Shown: positions 16,063-25,030, counted from the first letter of the stretch. The stretch is 32,182 nt of DNA from Burkholderiaceae bacterium (GCA_031253795.1 JAIRVR010000073.1:1-32182), one strand, 5' to 3'. The notes: generated by a model from the letters alone, not told the origin. Numbers and translations: made by a program.

Positions 16063-16992
16063 TCAAGGGGCCATGACGGAACGGTCCGCGCTGGCGGCCA
16101 GTCCCCGTGCACTCACACCTCCCGTGTCGATGCCCAACAGCCGCGCGCAGGCATGCAGGGCCGGCGACCAGCCCGGCCGGGCGGGCGTGGCGAACCAGGT
16201 TTCCACGCGGGCCACATCCCTGGCCAGCGTGCCCGGCAAGGCCGTGGCGTGGACGCCGAAGCGGTGCTGCTGGGCTTCGACCACGCTGCGCGGCAATAGG
16301 CCGTAGCCCATGCCGGCGGCCACGCAGCCCAGGATGGCGTCCAGCGAGCCCATTTCCATGATGCGCGCCGTGATGCCCTGGGCCGCCAGCAGCAGCTCGA
16401 TGCGCTGGCGGTAGCTGCAGCCCTGGCGGAAGGCCAGAAAGGGCGCGGCGCTGAGCTGGGCAGACCCTGGGAAGTGCTCCAGCGCATAGGCCGTGACCAG
16501 GACCAGTTCCTCCTCGAAGACGCGCCAGCCCTGCAGGCGCGACTGGGGCGGCATGCCGGAAATGAAGGCGCAGTCGATGCGGCCTGCGAGCAGGTCGGCC
16601 AGCAGATCGGCCGTGGTGGCCGTGCGCAGTTCCAGGTCCACGCCGGGCTGGGCCTGGTGCAGACGCGCCAGCAGGGGCGGCAGGCGCAGCGCCGCCGTGG
16701 TTTCCATGGAGCCTATGCGCAGCGTGCCGGCCGCGCTGGCGCTGTCCTGCAGCAGGGACAGGGCCTCGTCATGGGCGCCCAGCATCTGGCGCGCATAGCG
16801 CTCCAGCAAGCGGCCCGCGGGCGTGGCGTGCACGGGCGCGCTGCGCTCTATCAGCTGCACGCCGGCCTCGTCCTCCAGCTTTTTCACATGGGCCGTCACA
16901 TTGGACTGCACGGTGTGCAATTGCTGGGCAGCAGCTCCGAAGCTGCCGCTTTCGCAAACGGCCAGGAACAGGCGCAGGGACTTGAGCTGCAT
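16063..16992 (-). CDS. LysR-family regulator, divergent from MFS transporter
   Basis: This 309-residue LysR regulator has the DNA-binding domain at residues 1-60 (MQLKSLRLFLAVCESGSFG, then VQSNVTAHVKKLEDE) followed by the effector domain. The ATG at 16992 is supported by GAGGAA 6-7 nt upstream and the normal family N-terminus. It is convergent with cysC and divergent from the MFS/nitronate monooxygenase pair, which it probably controls. Phased ATCAT half-sites lie between the two genes. The overall pattern resembles the LysR proteins paired with YbfB-type transporters. The effector is unknown. Confidence 0.92.
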   Translation of the reverse strand: MQLKSLRLFLAVCESGSFGAAAQQLHTVQSNVTAHVKKLEDEAGVQLIERSAPVHATPAGRLLERYARQMLGAHDEALSLLQDSASAAGTLRIGSMETTAALRLPPLLARLHQAQPGVDLELRTATTADLLADLLAGRIDCAFISGMPPQSRLQGWRVFEEELVLVTAYALEHFPGSAQLSAAPFLAFRQGCSYRQRIELLLAAQGITARIMEMGSLDAILGCVAAGMGYGLLPRSVVEAQQHRFGVHATALPGTLARDVARVETWFATPARPGWSPALHACARLLGIDTGGVSARGLAASADRSVMAP

Positions 16993-17031
16993 GGCGGCTT
17001 CCTCGTGAAATCTCTGATTCAGATTGCAGCC

Positions 17032-17056
17032 ATCATTTTGAATCATTGGACATGAT
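17032..17056. promoter_or_regulatory. Candidate LysR operator with phased ATCAT half-sites
   Basis: ATCAT at 17032-17036 and 17042-17046 and its complement ATGAT at 17052-17056 recur exactly every 10 bp, one helical turn. The last two form ATCAT-N5-ATGAT, which has the T-N11-A form of LysR boxes (T17043, A17055). The site lies between the divergent LysR and MFS genes. Confidence 0.6.
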
Positions 17057-17102
17057 GATTCCGGGCGCTTAGGCTATGCCCGTCAATCCCCCGAGGACTT
17101 CC

Positions 17103-18290
17103 GTGATCCGCCGCAACGAACTCTCCCTGCTGCTCACCGGTTTCATGGCCACGCTCAGCGGCGTGGGCCTGGGGCGTTTTGCCTATACGGCGCTGATGCC
17201 GCAAATGGTGCACGCGGGCTGGTTCGACGGCGGCCAGGTCGCCTATCTGGGCGCGGCCAATCTGCTGGGCTACCTGATCGGCGCGCTGGCCGCCGCACCG
17301 CTGGCCGAGCGCCTGGGCGCGCTGCGCGTGCTGCTGGGCTGCTGGGTGGCCATGGCACTGAGCTTCGCGGCCTGCGCCTGGCCGCTGTCCATGCCCTGGT
17401 TCTTCAGCTGGCGCTGCATCTCGGGCATCACGGGCGCCATCCTCATGGTGCTGGGCCCGTCCGTGGCCCTGTCCGCCACGCCGCTGGCGCGGCGCGCGGC
17501 CCTGGGGCCCTTGATGTTCTGCGGCATCGGCGGCGGGGCCCTGCTGTCGGCCACCCTCATTCCCCTGCTGGCACGCCAGAGCCTGGCCGCGGTCTGGCTG
17601 GCCCTGGCCGTCCTGTGCGCCTGGGCCGCCTGGCTGGGCTGGCGCCATGTGCGGCGGCTGCCGGCACCCGCGCCCCTGGCCGTGACGCCGCAGGCCCGCA
17701 TGGCGCCCGCCGCGCCCGTCTGGACCCTGGCCGTGGTCCTGGTGATGCTGGCCTACATGACCGATGCCTTCGGCTTCGTGCCCCATACCGTGTTCTGGGT
17801 GGACTATCTGGCGCGCGAACTGCAGCTGGGCGATGCCTACGCCTCCACGCAATGGGCCATGTTCGGCCTGGGCGCCATCGCCGGCCCGCTGGTGGCCTCG
17901 CTGTGCGCCACGCGCTTCGGCTGGTGGGGCACGACCACGGGCGCCTATGCGGTCAAGGCCCTGGCCATTGCCATGCCCCTTTTCTGGGTGGGCTTTGCGG
18001 GCCACGCCACCTCGTCCTTCCTGGTGGGTGCGCTGTCGCCGGGCATGGCGGCCATCACCTCGGGCTATCTGATGCAGCTGATCGGACCCGCGCAGCACAA
18101 GCGCATGTGGGGCTATGCGACGGCGGCCTTTGCGCTGATGCAGGCTGCCTCGGGGTATTTCATGGCCTGGAGCTATGCGGGCCTGGGCTCGTACCAGCGC
18201 CTGTTCATCATCGGCAGCACCTCGCTGCTGCTGGGCACGCTCATGGTCGCCGCCAGCCGCGCCAGCGCGAGGCGCCAGGCCACGGCATGA
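17103..18290 (+). CDS. YbfB/YjiJ-type MFS transporter
   Basis: The 395-residue protein has about twelve membrane segments and the MFS_4 signature near the start ([17 protein letters not shown]). I prefer the GTG at 17103 because GAGG at 17093-17096 is 6 nt upstream. The in-frame ATG at 17076 has no ribosome site and would begin close to the operator. The gene is followed after 43 bp by nitronate monooxygenase, and the two are probably cotranscribed. Substrate unknown. YbfB-like carriers often sit beside LysR genes in this family of bacteria. Confidence 0.88.
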   Translation: MIRRNELSLLLTGFMATLSGVGLGRFAYTALMPQMVHAGWFDGGQVAYLGAANLLGYLIGALAAAPLAERLGALRVLLGCWVAMALSFAACAWPLSMPWFFSWRCISGITGAILMVLGPSVALSATPLARRAALGPLMFCGIGGGALLSATLIPLLARQSLAAVWLALAVLCAWAAWLGWRHVRRLPAPAPLAVTPQARMAPAAPVWTLAVVLVMLAYMTDAFGFVPHTVFWVDYLARELQLGDAYASTQWAMFGLGAIAGPLVASLCATRFGWWGTTTGAYAVKALAIAMPLFWVGFAGHATSSFLVGALSPGMAAITSGYLMQLIGPAQHKRMWGYATAAFALMQAASGYFMAWSYAGLGSYQRLFIIGSTSLLLGTLMVAASRASARRQATA

Positions 18291-18333
18291 GCCGGCCATC
18301 CGATCACGCAAGCGAGCATACGCAAGGAGTCCC

Positions 18334-19407
18334 ATGAACACCGCAGACACCGCATGGATGGCCCGCCTGGGCATGCGCCACCCCATCATCCAGGCCCCGA
18401 TGGCCGGCACCTCCACACCCGCGCTGGCGGCCGCTGTCAGCGCAGCCGGCGGCCTGGGTTCGCTGGGCATAGGGGCCCTAGTCACGGAGGCGGCCCGCCA
18501 GCAGATCGCCCAGACCCGCGCGCTGACGGACAAGGCCTTCAACATCAACCTGTTCTGTCACCGGCCCGCCCAGGCCGATGCCCAGCGCGAGGCGGCCTGG
18601 CTGGCCCATCTGGCGCCCGAATTCGAGCGCTTCGGTGCCCGCCCACCGGACGCGCTCAACGAAATCTATGCCACCGCCGTGGGCAACGCGGCGCTGCAGG
18701 CCATGCTGCTGGAGGAGCGCCCCGCGGTGGTGAGTTTTCATTTCGGCCTGCCCGAGCAGGCCTTCATCGACGCGCTGCGCACGGCCGGCATCGTCACCCT
18801 GGCCAGCGCGACCTCGCTGGACGAGGCACGGCAGATCGAACAGGCCGGCGTCGACGCCATCGTGGCCCAGGGCATGGAAGCCGGCGGCCACCGCGGCAGC
18901 TTCGACCCCGCGCAGGACCACCTGATGGGCAGCTTCGCCCTGGTCCAGGTGCTGGCCCGCCATACGCGCCTGCCCGTGGTGGCGGCCGGCGGCATCATGG
19001 ACGGGGCCGGCATCGCGGCAGCCCTGGCCCTGGGCGCCTGCGCGGTCCAGATGGGCACGGCCTTCATTCTTTGCCCGGAATCCGCAGCCAGCCCCGCCTA
19101 CCGCGCCGAGCTGCAAAGCGAGCGCGCCCACCACACGGGCATCACGGCCGCCATTTCGGGCCGCCCGGCGCGCGGCATCGTCAACCGTCTGCACCACCTG
19201 GGCACCACACATGGCCAGCCCCTGCCCGACTATCCACGCGTCTATGACGCGGGCAAGGCCCTGCACCAGGCAGCCGCCGCCCAGGGATGCTCCGACTATG
19301 CCGCCCACTGGGCCGGCCAGGGCGCACCGCTGGCACGCGCCATGCCCGCCGCCGATCTGTTGCGCACGCTGGCCACGGAGCTGGCGCAGGCGAGCGGCCG
19401 CGGGTAG
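18334..19407 (+). CDS. Nitronate monooxygenase (2-nitropropane dioxygenase family)
   Basis: This 357-residue FMN TIM-barrel enzyme oxidises alkyl nitronates, such as propionate 3-nitronate, to carbonyl compounds and nitrite. Visible motifs are PIIQAPMAG near the N-terminus, SFHFGLP with H136 at the place of the catalytic histidine, the FMN-phosphate segment [10 protein letters not shown], and [16 protein letters not shown] lies 6-7 nt before the ATG. It follows the MFS gene in the same direction. Some family members are enoyl reductases, but the His in SFHFG favours a true nitronate monooxygenase. It may protect against nitro toxins; a link to the nearby N-oxidising cluster is only a possibility. 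Confidence 0.9.
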   Translation: MNTADTAWMARLGMRHPIIQAPMAGTSTPALAAAVSAAGGLGSLGIGALVTEAARQQIAQTRALTDKAFNINLFCHRPAQADAQREAAWLAHLAPEFERFGARPPDALNEIYATAVGNAALQAMLLEERPAVVSFHFGLPEQAFIDALRTAGIVTLASATSLDEARQIEQAGVDAIVAQGMEAGGHRGSFDPAQDHLMGSFALVQVLARHTRLPVVAAGGIMDGAGIAAALALGACAVQMGTAFILCPESAASPAYRAELQSERAHHTGITAAISGRPARGIVNRLHHLGTTHGQPLPDYPRVYDAGKALHQAAAAQGCSDYAAHWAGQGAPLARAMPAADLLRTLATELAQASGRG

Positions 19408-19412
19408 ACGGC

Positions 19413-19429
19413 GCCGGACTCAGTCCGGC
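19413..19429. terminator. Stem-loop between convergent genes
   Basis: GCCGGAC (19413-19419) pairs perfectly with GTCCGGC (19423-19429) around a 3-nt loop. The loop is exactly the stop codon of the minus-strand metC-like gene. No U-tract follows on either strand, so intrinsic termination is doubtful. Confidence 0.3.
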
Positions 19430-20625
19430 AGATCCAGGGTGGCCAGGCCCTGCTCCAGGTCGGCGATGAGGTCGCGCGGCGACTCCAGGCCGATGTGCAG
19501 GCGCACCACGGGGCCGCGCGCGCTCCAGTCGGTGACGCTGCGCGCCTGGTCCATGAAGGCCTGGGTCACCAGGCTTTCGTAGCCACCCCAGGATGCGCCT
19601 ATGCCGAACAGCCGCAAGCTGTCGATGAACCGGTCCACGCCGGCCTGCGGTGTGCCCGGCGCCAGTTCCAGCGACACCAGGCCATTGCTGCCCCGGCAGT
19701 CGCGCCGCCACAGGGCATGGCCGGGATGGCCAGGCAGGGCCGGATGGAAGACCGTGGCCACGGCCGGATGCCGCTGCAGCCAGCGCGCGATCTCCAGGCC
19801 ATGCTGTTCGTGCATGTCCAGGCGCGCAGCCAGAGAGCGCATGCCGCGCAGCACCAGCCAGGCATCATCGGGGCTGACCGCCATGCCCAGGGCATCGCAG
19901 CGCGCGGCCAGCGGCGCCCAGGCGGCCTCGGTGGTGGCCACCGTGCCCATCATCACGTCGGAGTGGCCCGCCAGGTATTTGGTGGCGGCCATCACCGACA
20001 CGTCGGCGCCCAGGGCCAGCGGCCGGTACTGGCAGCCCGAGCCCCAGGTGTTGTCGGCCACCACCAGGGCGCCGCGCCCATGGGCCATGGCCGCCAGTGC
20101 GGGCAGGTCGCACATTTCATAGACCAGGGAGCCCGGGCACTCGGCGTAGAGCATGCGCGTTTGCGGGCGCATGCCGGCCTCGGCGTCGCTGCCGTCGGCC
20201 GCGAAGAAGCTGTAGGCGATGCCATAGGGCTCGAAGAACTGCCGCGCCATGTGGCGCACGGGCTGGTAGGCGCTGTCGGTGAGCAGCACATGGTCGCCGG
20301 GACGCAGGTAGCTGAGCATCACCATGGCGATGGCCGCCAGCCCCGTGGGCAGCAGGCGCGTGCGGTAGGCACCCTCCAGCTCGCTGACCGCATCCTCCAG
20401 CGCGAAACCGGTGGGCGTGCCGCGCGCGCCGTAGCTGAAGATGCGCTCGCCGCCGCGGCGATCGCGCATCTCGCGCTGCTGGGCCGTGCTCTCGAACAGC
20501 ACGGTGCTGGCGCGCACCAGGGGCGGGTTGACGGCGGCCCCGCCCGCATAGGCCGGGCTCTTGCCCGCGTGCAGCAGCCGCGTCTGTGCCTGCAGTGCAG
20601 GCAGGGATGGAGCGTCGTGGGCCAT
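19420..20625 (-). CDS. metC: Cystathionine beta-lyase-like PLP enzyme
   Basis: The 401-residue Cys/Met-metabolism PLP enzyme has the MetC pattern: YGARGTPT around Y65, ADNTWGSG with D191, and the cofactor lysine K216 in AATKYLAGHSD. The SWGGYESL segment near the C-terminus is typical of cystathionine beta-lyases. It splits cystathionine, or other cysteine-type thioethers and disulfides, to pyruvate, ammonia and a thiol. Its ATG shares one base with the stop of the Bug gene (TGATG), so the two are coupled. Lying with a sulfur dioxygenase and rhodanese, it may release thiols from an imported sulfur compound rather than make methionine. Confidence 0.9.
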   Translation of the reverse strand: MAHDAPSLPALQAQTRLLHAGKSPAYAGGAAVNPPLVRASTVLFESTAQQREMRDRRGGERIFSYGARGTPTGFALEDAVSELEGAYRTRLLPTGLAAIAMVMLSYLRPGDHVLLTDSAYQPVRHMARQFFEPYGIAYSFFAADGSDAEAGMRPQTRMLYAECPGSLVYEMCDLPALAAMAHGRGALVVADNTWGSGCQYRPLALGADVSVMAATKYLAGHSDVMMGTVATTEAAWAPLAARCDALGMAVSPDDAWLVLRGMRSLAARLDMHEQHGLEIARWLQRHPAVATVFHPALPGHPGHALWRRDCRGSNGLVSLELAPGTPQAGVDRFIDSLRLFGIGASWGGYESLVTQAFMDQARSVTDWSARGPVVRLHIGLESPRDLIADLEQGLATLDLPD

Positions 20626-21626
20626 CAGTCGATCTTCGCACCGGAGAGCTTGACCACGCGCGACCAGCGGTCCATGTCCTGGCGAAGCTGGGCCGCGAAG
20701 GCCTCGGGCGTGCTGGCCACGACCTCGCTGCCACCTTCCACGATGAGCCGGGTCACCTCGGGCAGGTGCAGGGTGCGGACGATGGCCTCGTGCAGGTAGG
20801 CCACGCGCTCGGGCGGTGTGCCGGCGGGGGCGAAGAAGCCGTACCAGTCCTCGAATCGCGCATTGCGCAGGCCCAGTTCCTCCAGCGTGGGCACCTTGCC
20901 GAAGACGCCGATGCGGCGCGGGCTGGTCACGGCCAGTGCGCGCACCTGGCCGCCCTGGATCATGCCGGCCACGGACGAGGTGGAGGTGATGAGCACATCG
21001 ACCTGCTGGCCCAGCAGGTCATTGATGGCCGGCCCCGCGCCCTTGTAGGGCACATGGGTCATGGGCACACCGTTTTCCTTGGACAGCACCACGCCCACCA
21101 GATGGGACAGGGTGCCGTTGCCGGGCGTGGCATAGGTGACGCGCCCGGGCTCGGCCTTGGTGCGCGCCACCAGGTCGGCAAAGCTCTTGATGGGCGAGGC
21201 CGAGGCCACGACGATGGCCAGGGGCGCCGCATTGATCTGGGTGATGGGAACGAAGTTCTTGAGCGGGTCGAAGCCTGGCGCACCGTACAGCGTGGGATTG
21301 ACGGCCATCAGCGAGACCTGGCCGGTGAGCAGGGTGTAGCCGTCCGGCCGGGCTTCGGCCACGGCCTTAGCGCCGATGTTGCCGCCCGCGCCACCGCGGT
21401 TTTCCACCACGGCCGGCTGGCCCGTGACCTCCGGCAGGCGCGACGTCACCCAGCGCGTGCTGCCATCGTTGCCGCCACCGGGCGGGAAGGGCGAGATGAA
21501 GCGCAGCGGCTGGCTGGGAAAGCCGTTGCGTGCGGCCAGCGGCTCGGCCACCGCCTGCGAAAGCAGGGCCAGGGCTGCGAGGCTGGCGGCGAGCATCCTG
21601 GCGGGTCTGAAAAGGCTTGCGAACAT
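20625..21626 (-). CDS. Bug-family periplasmic solute receptor
   Basis: The 333-residue protein begins with a signal peptide (about residues 1-27, ending SQAVA). The Bug/TctC fold follows, with the signature FISPFPPGGGNDGSTRWV, VVENRGGAGGNIGA and VPYKGAGPAINDLLGGQ-like segments (here ending LLGQQ). AGGAG lies 6 nt before the ATG. Bug proteins bind carboxylates or related small solutes and deliver them to TctAB, but many are orphans. No TctA or TctB gene is adjacent here, so it must borrow a permease. The operon suggests an organosulfur or amino-acid ligand (inference). Confidence 0.94.
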   Translation of the reverse strand: MFASLFRPARMLAASLAALALLSQAVAEPLAARNGFPSQPLRFISPFPPGGGNDGSTRWVTSRLPEVTGQPAVVENRGGAGGNIGAKAVAEARPDGYTLLTGQVSLMAVNPTLYGAPGFDPLKNFVPITQINAAPLAIVVASASPIKSFADLVARTKAEPGRVTYATPGNGTLSHLVGVVLSKENGVPMTHVPYKGAGPAINDLLGQQVDVLITSTSSVAGMIQGGQVRALAVTSPRRIGVFGKVPTLEELGLRNARFEDWYGFFAPAGTPPERVAYLHEAIVRTLHLPEVTRLIVEGGSEVVASTPEAFAAQLRQDMDRWSRVVKLSGAKID

Positions 21627-21674
21627 GTCTTGTCTCCTGTCGTTGTGTGTTTTTTCGCTGTGGCGGCCGCGCCC

Positions 21675-23252
21675 TCAGGACACGGCGTGTTCCGGCAGGC
21701 GAAAGCCCGCCAGTTCCTGCTCATCGAGCTGGGGCACCAGCCCGGTTTCCCACTCCAGGTAGCGGCGCGCCGCTTCCTTGTTGCCGTCATGGCGGTCGTG
21801 CACGAAGAACAGGTAGTCGATGCATTCGGCGTCGGTGGGGCTGTCGGGCGTGGCCTCGACGGCCAGGCCGGCCTGCTGCCATGCCGCCATGCCGCCGTCG
21901 AGCACCAGCGGTGCGGCACCCTGCAGTTCCAGCGCGGCCCACCCGGCCATGGCGGGCGTGTCCGCGACCAGCACGACCGGGCGTGTTTCACCCGCCAGGT
22001 CCTGCGCCAGGCGTGGGCGGATCGACCAGCGCGCGCCGGCGATGTGGCCCGCGCGGTAGGCCATGCCCGCGCGCAGGTCGACCACGGCCACCGTGCCCTG
22101 GCGCAGGCGCTGCAGCAGATCCGAGGCACAGATGCGTTCCAGCGCGGGCGCCTGCGGTGCCTGCGCGGATTCCAGCGCCAGGCCGCTGTGCAGGCCTGCC
22201 TGCAGCACGCTGGCGTCATGGCCCATCTGGCGCAGCCAGCTGGCCACGACGGGTGCGCGCACGCCGTCGCTGTCGAACAGCACCAGGCGCGCGCCACGCA
22301 CGCCCACGTACTGGTCGCCGGCCTGCATGAGCTGCCCCCCCGGCGTGTGCTGGGCACCCGGCAGGGAGCCGGCCTTGAATTCCTCGGGCGTGCGCACATC
22401 GCACAGGAACAGGCTGCGCGCGGCATCGCGGCTCCAGGCCTGTACGGTGGCGGCATCGACTTCGGGCACATCGAAGCGCCGTGCCAGCTGGCGCGCACCT
22501 TCCTGCAGGGCCGCGCTGCCCGAGCCGTCGCCATAGCGGCGTGTGCCGCCATGCTCCAGCGGCAGATCCACCAGGTACCAGCCCTGGGTGCCGTTTTCCA
22601 GCGCGTAGACGGGGTTGGGCAGGCCCAGGTTGATCAGGGTCTGGGCACCGATGATGGAGCGCGTGCGGCCCGCGCAGTTGACCACGATGGGTGTGGCGGC
22701 GTCGGGCACCAGGCTGGCCACGCGGTAGGCCAGCTCGCCATTGGGGCAGCAGATGGCGCCGGGAATGTTCATCTTGTGGAACTCGGCGACCGGCCGGCCG
22801 TCCAGCACCACCAGGGGCAGGCCGGCGGCCTGGCGCGCGGCCAGCTGCTGGGCCGTGATGCGCGGCGTGGCGTAGGCATGCTCGGCCAGTTCGCCAAAGG
22901 TCTTGGAAGGCAGGTTCACGCCCGCGAACAGCGCGTGGCCTGCGGCCTTCCAGGCGCGGGTTCCGCCCTCCAGCACCGAGACCGCCGCATAGCCCAGGGC
23001 CTGCAGGCACCGGGCGGCACGCTGCGCGACACCGTCCTGTCCTGGCTCGCCCCCGTCATAGACCACCACGCGCACCTGGCGGCGCGGCACCAGGCGGCCC
23101 ACGTCAAGCTCCAGGCGGCTATAGGGCAGGGGCGTGGCATAGAACAGGTGCGACTCACCGTACTGCCCATGCTCGCGCACGTCGAGCAGGGCGATTTCCT
23201 GGCCGTCGTGCAGCCAGGACTTGAGGGTGGAAGCGGAAATGGAAGAGCTCAT
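21675..23252 (-). CDS. Four-domain rhodanese-like sulfurtransferase
   Basis: The 525-residue protein shows four consecutive rhodanese modules, at about residues 1-115, 130-240, 270-370 and 395-485. Each has the LLDVRE/VLDGRP/LCDVRT/VVDLRA entry motif and a G-AxxLxGGxxAW-like exit motif. Only module 2 has the active-site cysteine, C193 in VVNCAGRTRS. The equivalent places in modules 1, 3 and 4 read YDGGEP, FDSDGV and ADTPAM. The protein has no signal peptide, so it is cytoplasmic. The ATG at 23252 gives MSSSISASTLKSW; an upstream in-frame ATG is possible. Rhodaneses move sulfane sulfur, which fits a partner of the neighbouring thiol dioxygenase. Confidence 0.92.
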   Translation of the reverse strand: MSSSISASTLKSWLHDGQEIALLDVREHGQYGESHLFYATPLPYSRLELDVGRLVPRRQVRVVVYDGGEPGQDGVAQRAARCLQALGYAAVSVLEGGTRAWKAAGHALFAGVNLPSKTFGELAEHAYATPRITAQQLAARQAAGLPLVVLDGRPVAEFHKMNIPGAICCPNGELAYRVASLVPDAATPIVVNCAGRTRSIIGAQTLINLGLPNPVYALENGTQGWYLVDLPLEHGGTRRYGDGSGSAALQEGARQLARRFDVPEVDAATVQAWSRDAARSLFLCDVRTPEEFKAGSLPGAQHTPGGQLMQAGDQYVGVRGARLVLFDSDGVRAPVVASWLRQMGHDASVLQAGLHSGLALESAQAPQAPALERICASDLLQRLRQGTVAVVDLRAGMAYRAGHIAGARWSIRPRLAQDLAGETRPVVLVADTPAMAGWAALELQGAAPLVLDGGMAAWQQAGLAVEATPDSPTDAECIDYLFFVHDRHDGNKEAARRYLEWETGLVPQLDEQELAGFRLPEHAVS

Positions 23253-23338
23253 GGCGGGCAGTGCGGAAATGGCGGGCAAAGCCCCGCCCGGCACGCCGTT
23301 GGGGCGCGCTCTCGGGCAGGAAGGGGAGAGGAAAAAGC

Positions 23339-23929
23339 CTAGCGGCGCGTCTGCACGCCGATGGCCATGGTCTGGCAGGTGCCGGCCGCCAGGTCGTAGC
23401 TGGTGCGCTCGTTGAGCGTCTCCAGCGCGCGGCCGTACATATGCAGGTGGCGTATGACCTGCTCGCCCTGGATTTCCACGGAATGGATGTCCTCGGGCAT
23501 GAGGGCGATGCCCTGGCCGGGCTCCACGACCACCAGACCGGTTTCGCGCAGCGTGCCCTTGCCGGGCACCGAGCCGTCATCGGTGCGCTCGTAGACACGG
23601 TTGTGCTCCGTGCCCTCGACAGCGGCGATGCAGGCCCAGGTCGTGTGGTTGTGGGGCACGATGCGCTTGCCGGGCCGCATGACGTTGAGGTACAGCGCAT
23701 AGCTCTGGTCGGCGTCTTCGGCGATCAGATAGCGCGCCTGGTGCTCGCCCTGCTCGGGGGCGCCATAGTCGGCCTGCTGCCAGAAGTCGCGGCGCGCGGC
23801 AAGGCCCAGCAGCTGCTGGAGCACGGCATCGAGGCTGGCGCGTGTGGCCGGGCCCTGGCCCAGGGCGTTCTTCATGGCGGCGATGGCGGCCTGGACGGCG
23901 GTGCCGCGCTGTTCGGTGAGGGTGTTCAA
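23339..23929 (-). CDS. Cysteine dioxygenase-family thiol dioxygenase (TTG start)
   Basis: This 196-residue cupin oxidises a thiol to a sulfinate with O2. The iron ligands are H93 and H95 in PHNHTTWAC and H149 in EDIHSVE. R66 (in QARYLI) falls where mammalian CDO has the carboxylate-binding R60, which favours cysteine over 3-mercaptopropionate. C100 and Y165 fall at the positions of the mammalian Cys93-Tyr157 crosslink. The usual Ser of the Ser-His-Tyr triad is His161 (HLHMY). No ATG fits: the start is TTG at 23929, with AAGGAG 6 nt upstream. It is the first gene of the minus-strand sulfur operon and is divergent from a LysR gene. Confidence 0.9.
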   Translation of the reverse strand: MNTLTEQRGTAVQAAIAAMKNALGQGPATRASLDAVLQQLLGLAARRDFWQQADYGAPEQGEHQARYLIAEDADQSYALYLNVMRPGKRIVPHNHTTWACIAAVEGTEHNRVYERTDDGSVPGKGTLRETGLVVVEPGQGIALMPEDIHSVEIQGEQVIRHLHMYGRALETLNERTSYDLAAGTCQTMAIGVQTRR

Positions 23930-24004
23930 AGGGGACTCCTTGTGGTCGTTGCAATCCACTGTAGTGAGGCGCCCGGCCCGCAACAATCCGCGCGGCTTCC
24001 GAAA

Positions 24005-24027
24005 ATACTTCAATAAAATTGAAGTAT
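24005..24027. promoter_or_regulatory. Perfect LysR-type palindrome over the LysR start codon
   Basis: ATACTTCAAT (24005-24014) and ATTGAAGTAT (24018-24027) form a perfect 10-bp inverted repeat with an AAA centre. The core TTCAAT-AAA-ATTGAA has the T-N11-A form. The right arm covers the first two bases of the LysR ATG (24026-24028), so binding there should repress the regulator's own gene while acting on the divergent sulfur operon. Confidence 0.75.
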
Positions 24028-24886
24028 GGAGACGCTCGATCTGGACCTGCTGCGCACCCTGGCCGCCATTGCCAGCCAGGACAGCTTTGCCGCCGCCGCC
24101 GTGCAGCTGGGCCGCACGCAATCGGCCATCACCCAGCAGATGCAGCGGCTGGAAGAGAAGATCGGCCACCCGCTGTTCGAGAAGCAGGGCCGGCAAAAGC
24201 GCCTCACCGACCATGGCCAGCGCCTGCTCGGCTATGCCCGCCATCTGCTGGCCATCCACGACGAGGCCTTGCGCAACCTGCAGCAGCGCCAGGTCCAGGG
24301 CCTGGTGCGCATCGGTGCGCCCCACGACGCGGCCGACAACCTGCTGCCGCCCGTGCTGCAGGAAATCGCGCTGAACTTTCCCGGCATGCAGATCGACATC
24401 CACGTGGGGCGAAGCCCCTTTCTCATGGAGTCGCTGCGCCAGGGCGAGCTGGACCTGGCCATTTCCAACCGCGAGGACGAGGGCTTCGAAGGCTTTGTGC
24501 TGCGCTCCAGCCCCACGGTCTGGCTGTGCGGCGCAGGCTACGCCCATGACCTGGGAAAGCCCGTGCCCCTGGTCATGGCCGACGGCCCCAGCATCTTCCG
24601 GCGCCTGGCCGGCGACAGCCTGGATGCCGCGGGCATCGCCTGGACCCCGCGCCATACCTGCACCAGCCTGGTCGGCATACGCGCGGCCCTGCGCGCCGGC
24701 CTGGGCGTGACGGCGCGCGGCGTGGAACAGCTGGACCCGGGGCTGCGCGTGCTGGGCACGGGCGACGGCATGCCCCCGCTGCCGGACCTGGTCTACCGGC
24801 TCTACATCCGCAGCCATGTGCTCAATCCCGTGACGCGCCAGGTCTTCGAGAACCTGCAGGCACGCATGCGTCTGCCCGCGGGCTGA
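24026..24886 (+). CDS. LysR-family regulator of the sulfur operon
   Basis: The 286-residue LysR protein has its helix-turn-helix at residues 1-60 ([18 protein letters not shown], then [17 protein letters not shown]) and an effector domain after it. The ATG at 24026 is the only start that keeps the complete DNA-binding domain. No ribosome site precedes it, so translation may be leaderless or weak. It is divergent from the cysteine-dioxygenase gene with 96 bp between, and a perfect palindrome overlaps its start. It is therefore the probable autoregulated controller of the four-gene sulfur operon; the effector is likely a sulfur amino acid or related compound (inference). Confidence 0.93.
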   Translation: METLDLDLLRTLAAIASQDSFAAAAVQLGRTQSAITQQMQRLEEKIGHPLFEKQGRQKRLTDHGQRLLGYARHLLAIHDEALRNLQQRQVQGLVRIGAPHDAADNLLPPVLQEIALNFPGMQIDIHVGRSPFLMESLRQGELDLAISNREDEGFEGFVLRSSPTVWLCGAGYAHDLGKPVPLVMADGPSIFRRLAGDSLDAAGIAWTPRHTCTSLVGIRAALRAGLGVTARGVEQLDPGLRVLGTGDGMPPLPDLVYRLYIRSHVLNPVTRQVFENLQARMRLPAG

Positions 24887-24954
24887 GCCAGCCAGGGCCG
24901 GCCGGCGCAGGGCCGCGGCCGAGGGGCGGACGCAACAGCTTTGCCACCGCTGCT

Positions 24955-24976
24955 TGTAATGGGAATTATTCTCAAC
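24955..24976. promoter_or_regulatory. Fur box upstream of the ECF sigma gene
   Basis: The stretch around AATGGGAATTATTCTCAAC (24958-24976) is AT-rich in a GC-rich background, has the GAAT-T-ATTC symmetry and resembles Fur boxes of fecI-type promoters. It is followed by the ECF sigma gene 54 bp later. Iron-dependent repression by Fur is inferred. Confidence 0.75.
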
Positions 24977-25030
24977 TAACATGCAACGCCCGCGCAGCCC
25001 GCCCGTCGCCCGCCCTGCGCCGCCTCTCCC

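Noticed and set aside
17076..17102. ATG at 17076 as start of the YbfB-type transporter
   Set aside because: No ribosome site. The GTG at 17103 has GAGG at proper distance and leaves room for the promoter.
24887..24954. GC-rich inverted segments after the LysR gene as a terminator
   Set aside because: Several overlapping GGCC-type pairings but no single clear stem and no U-tract.
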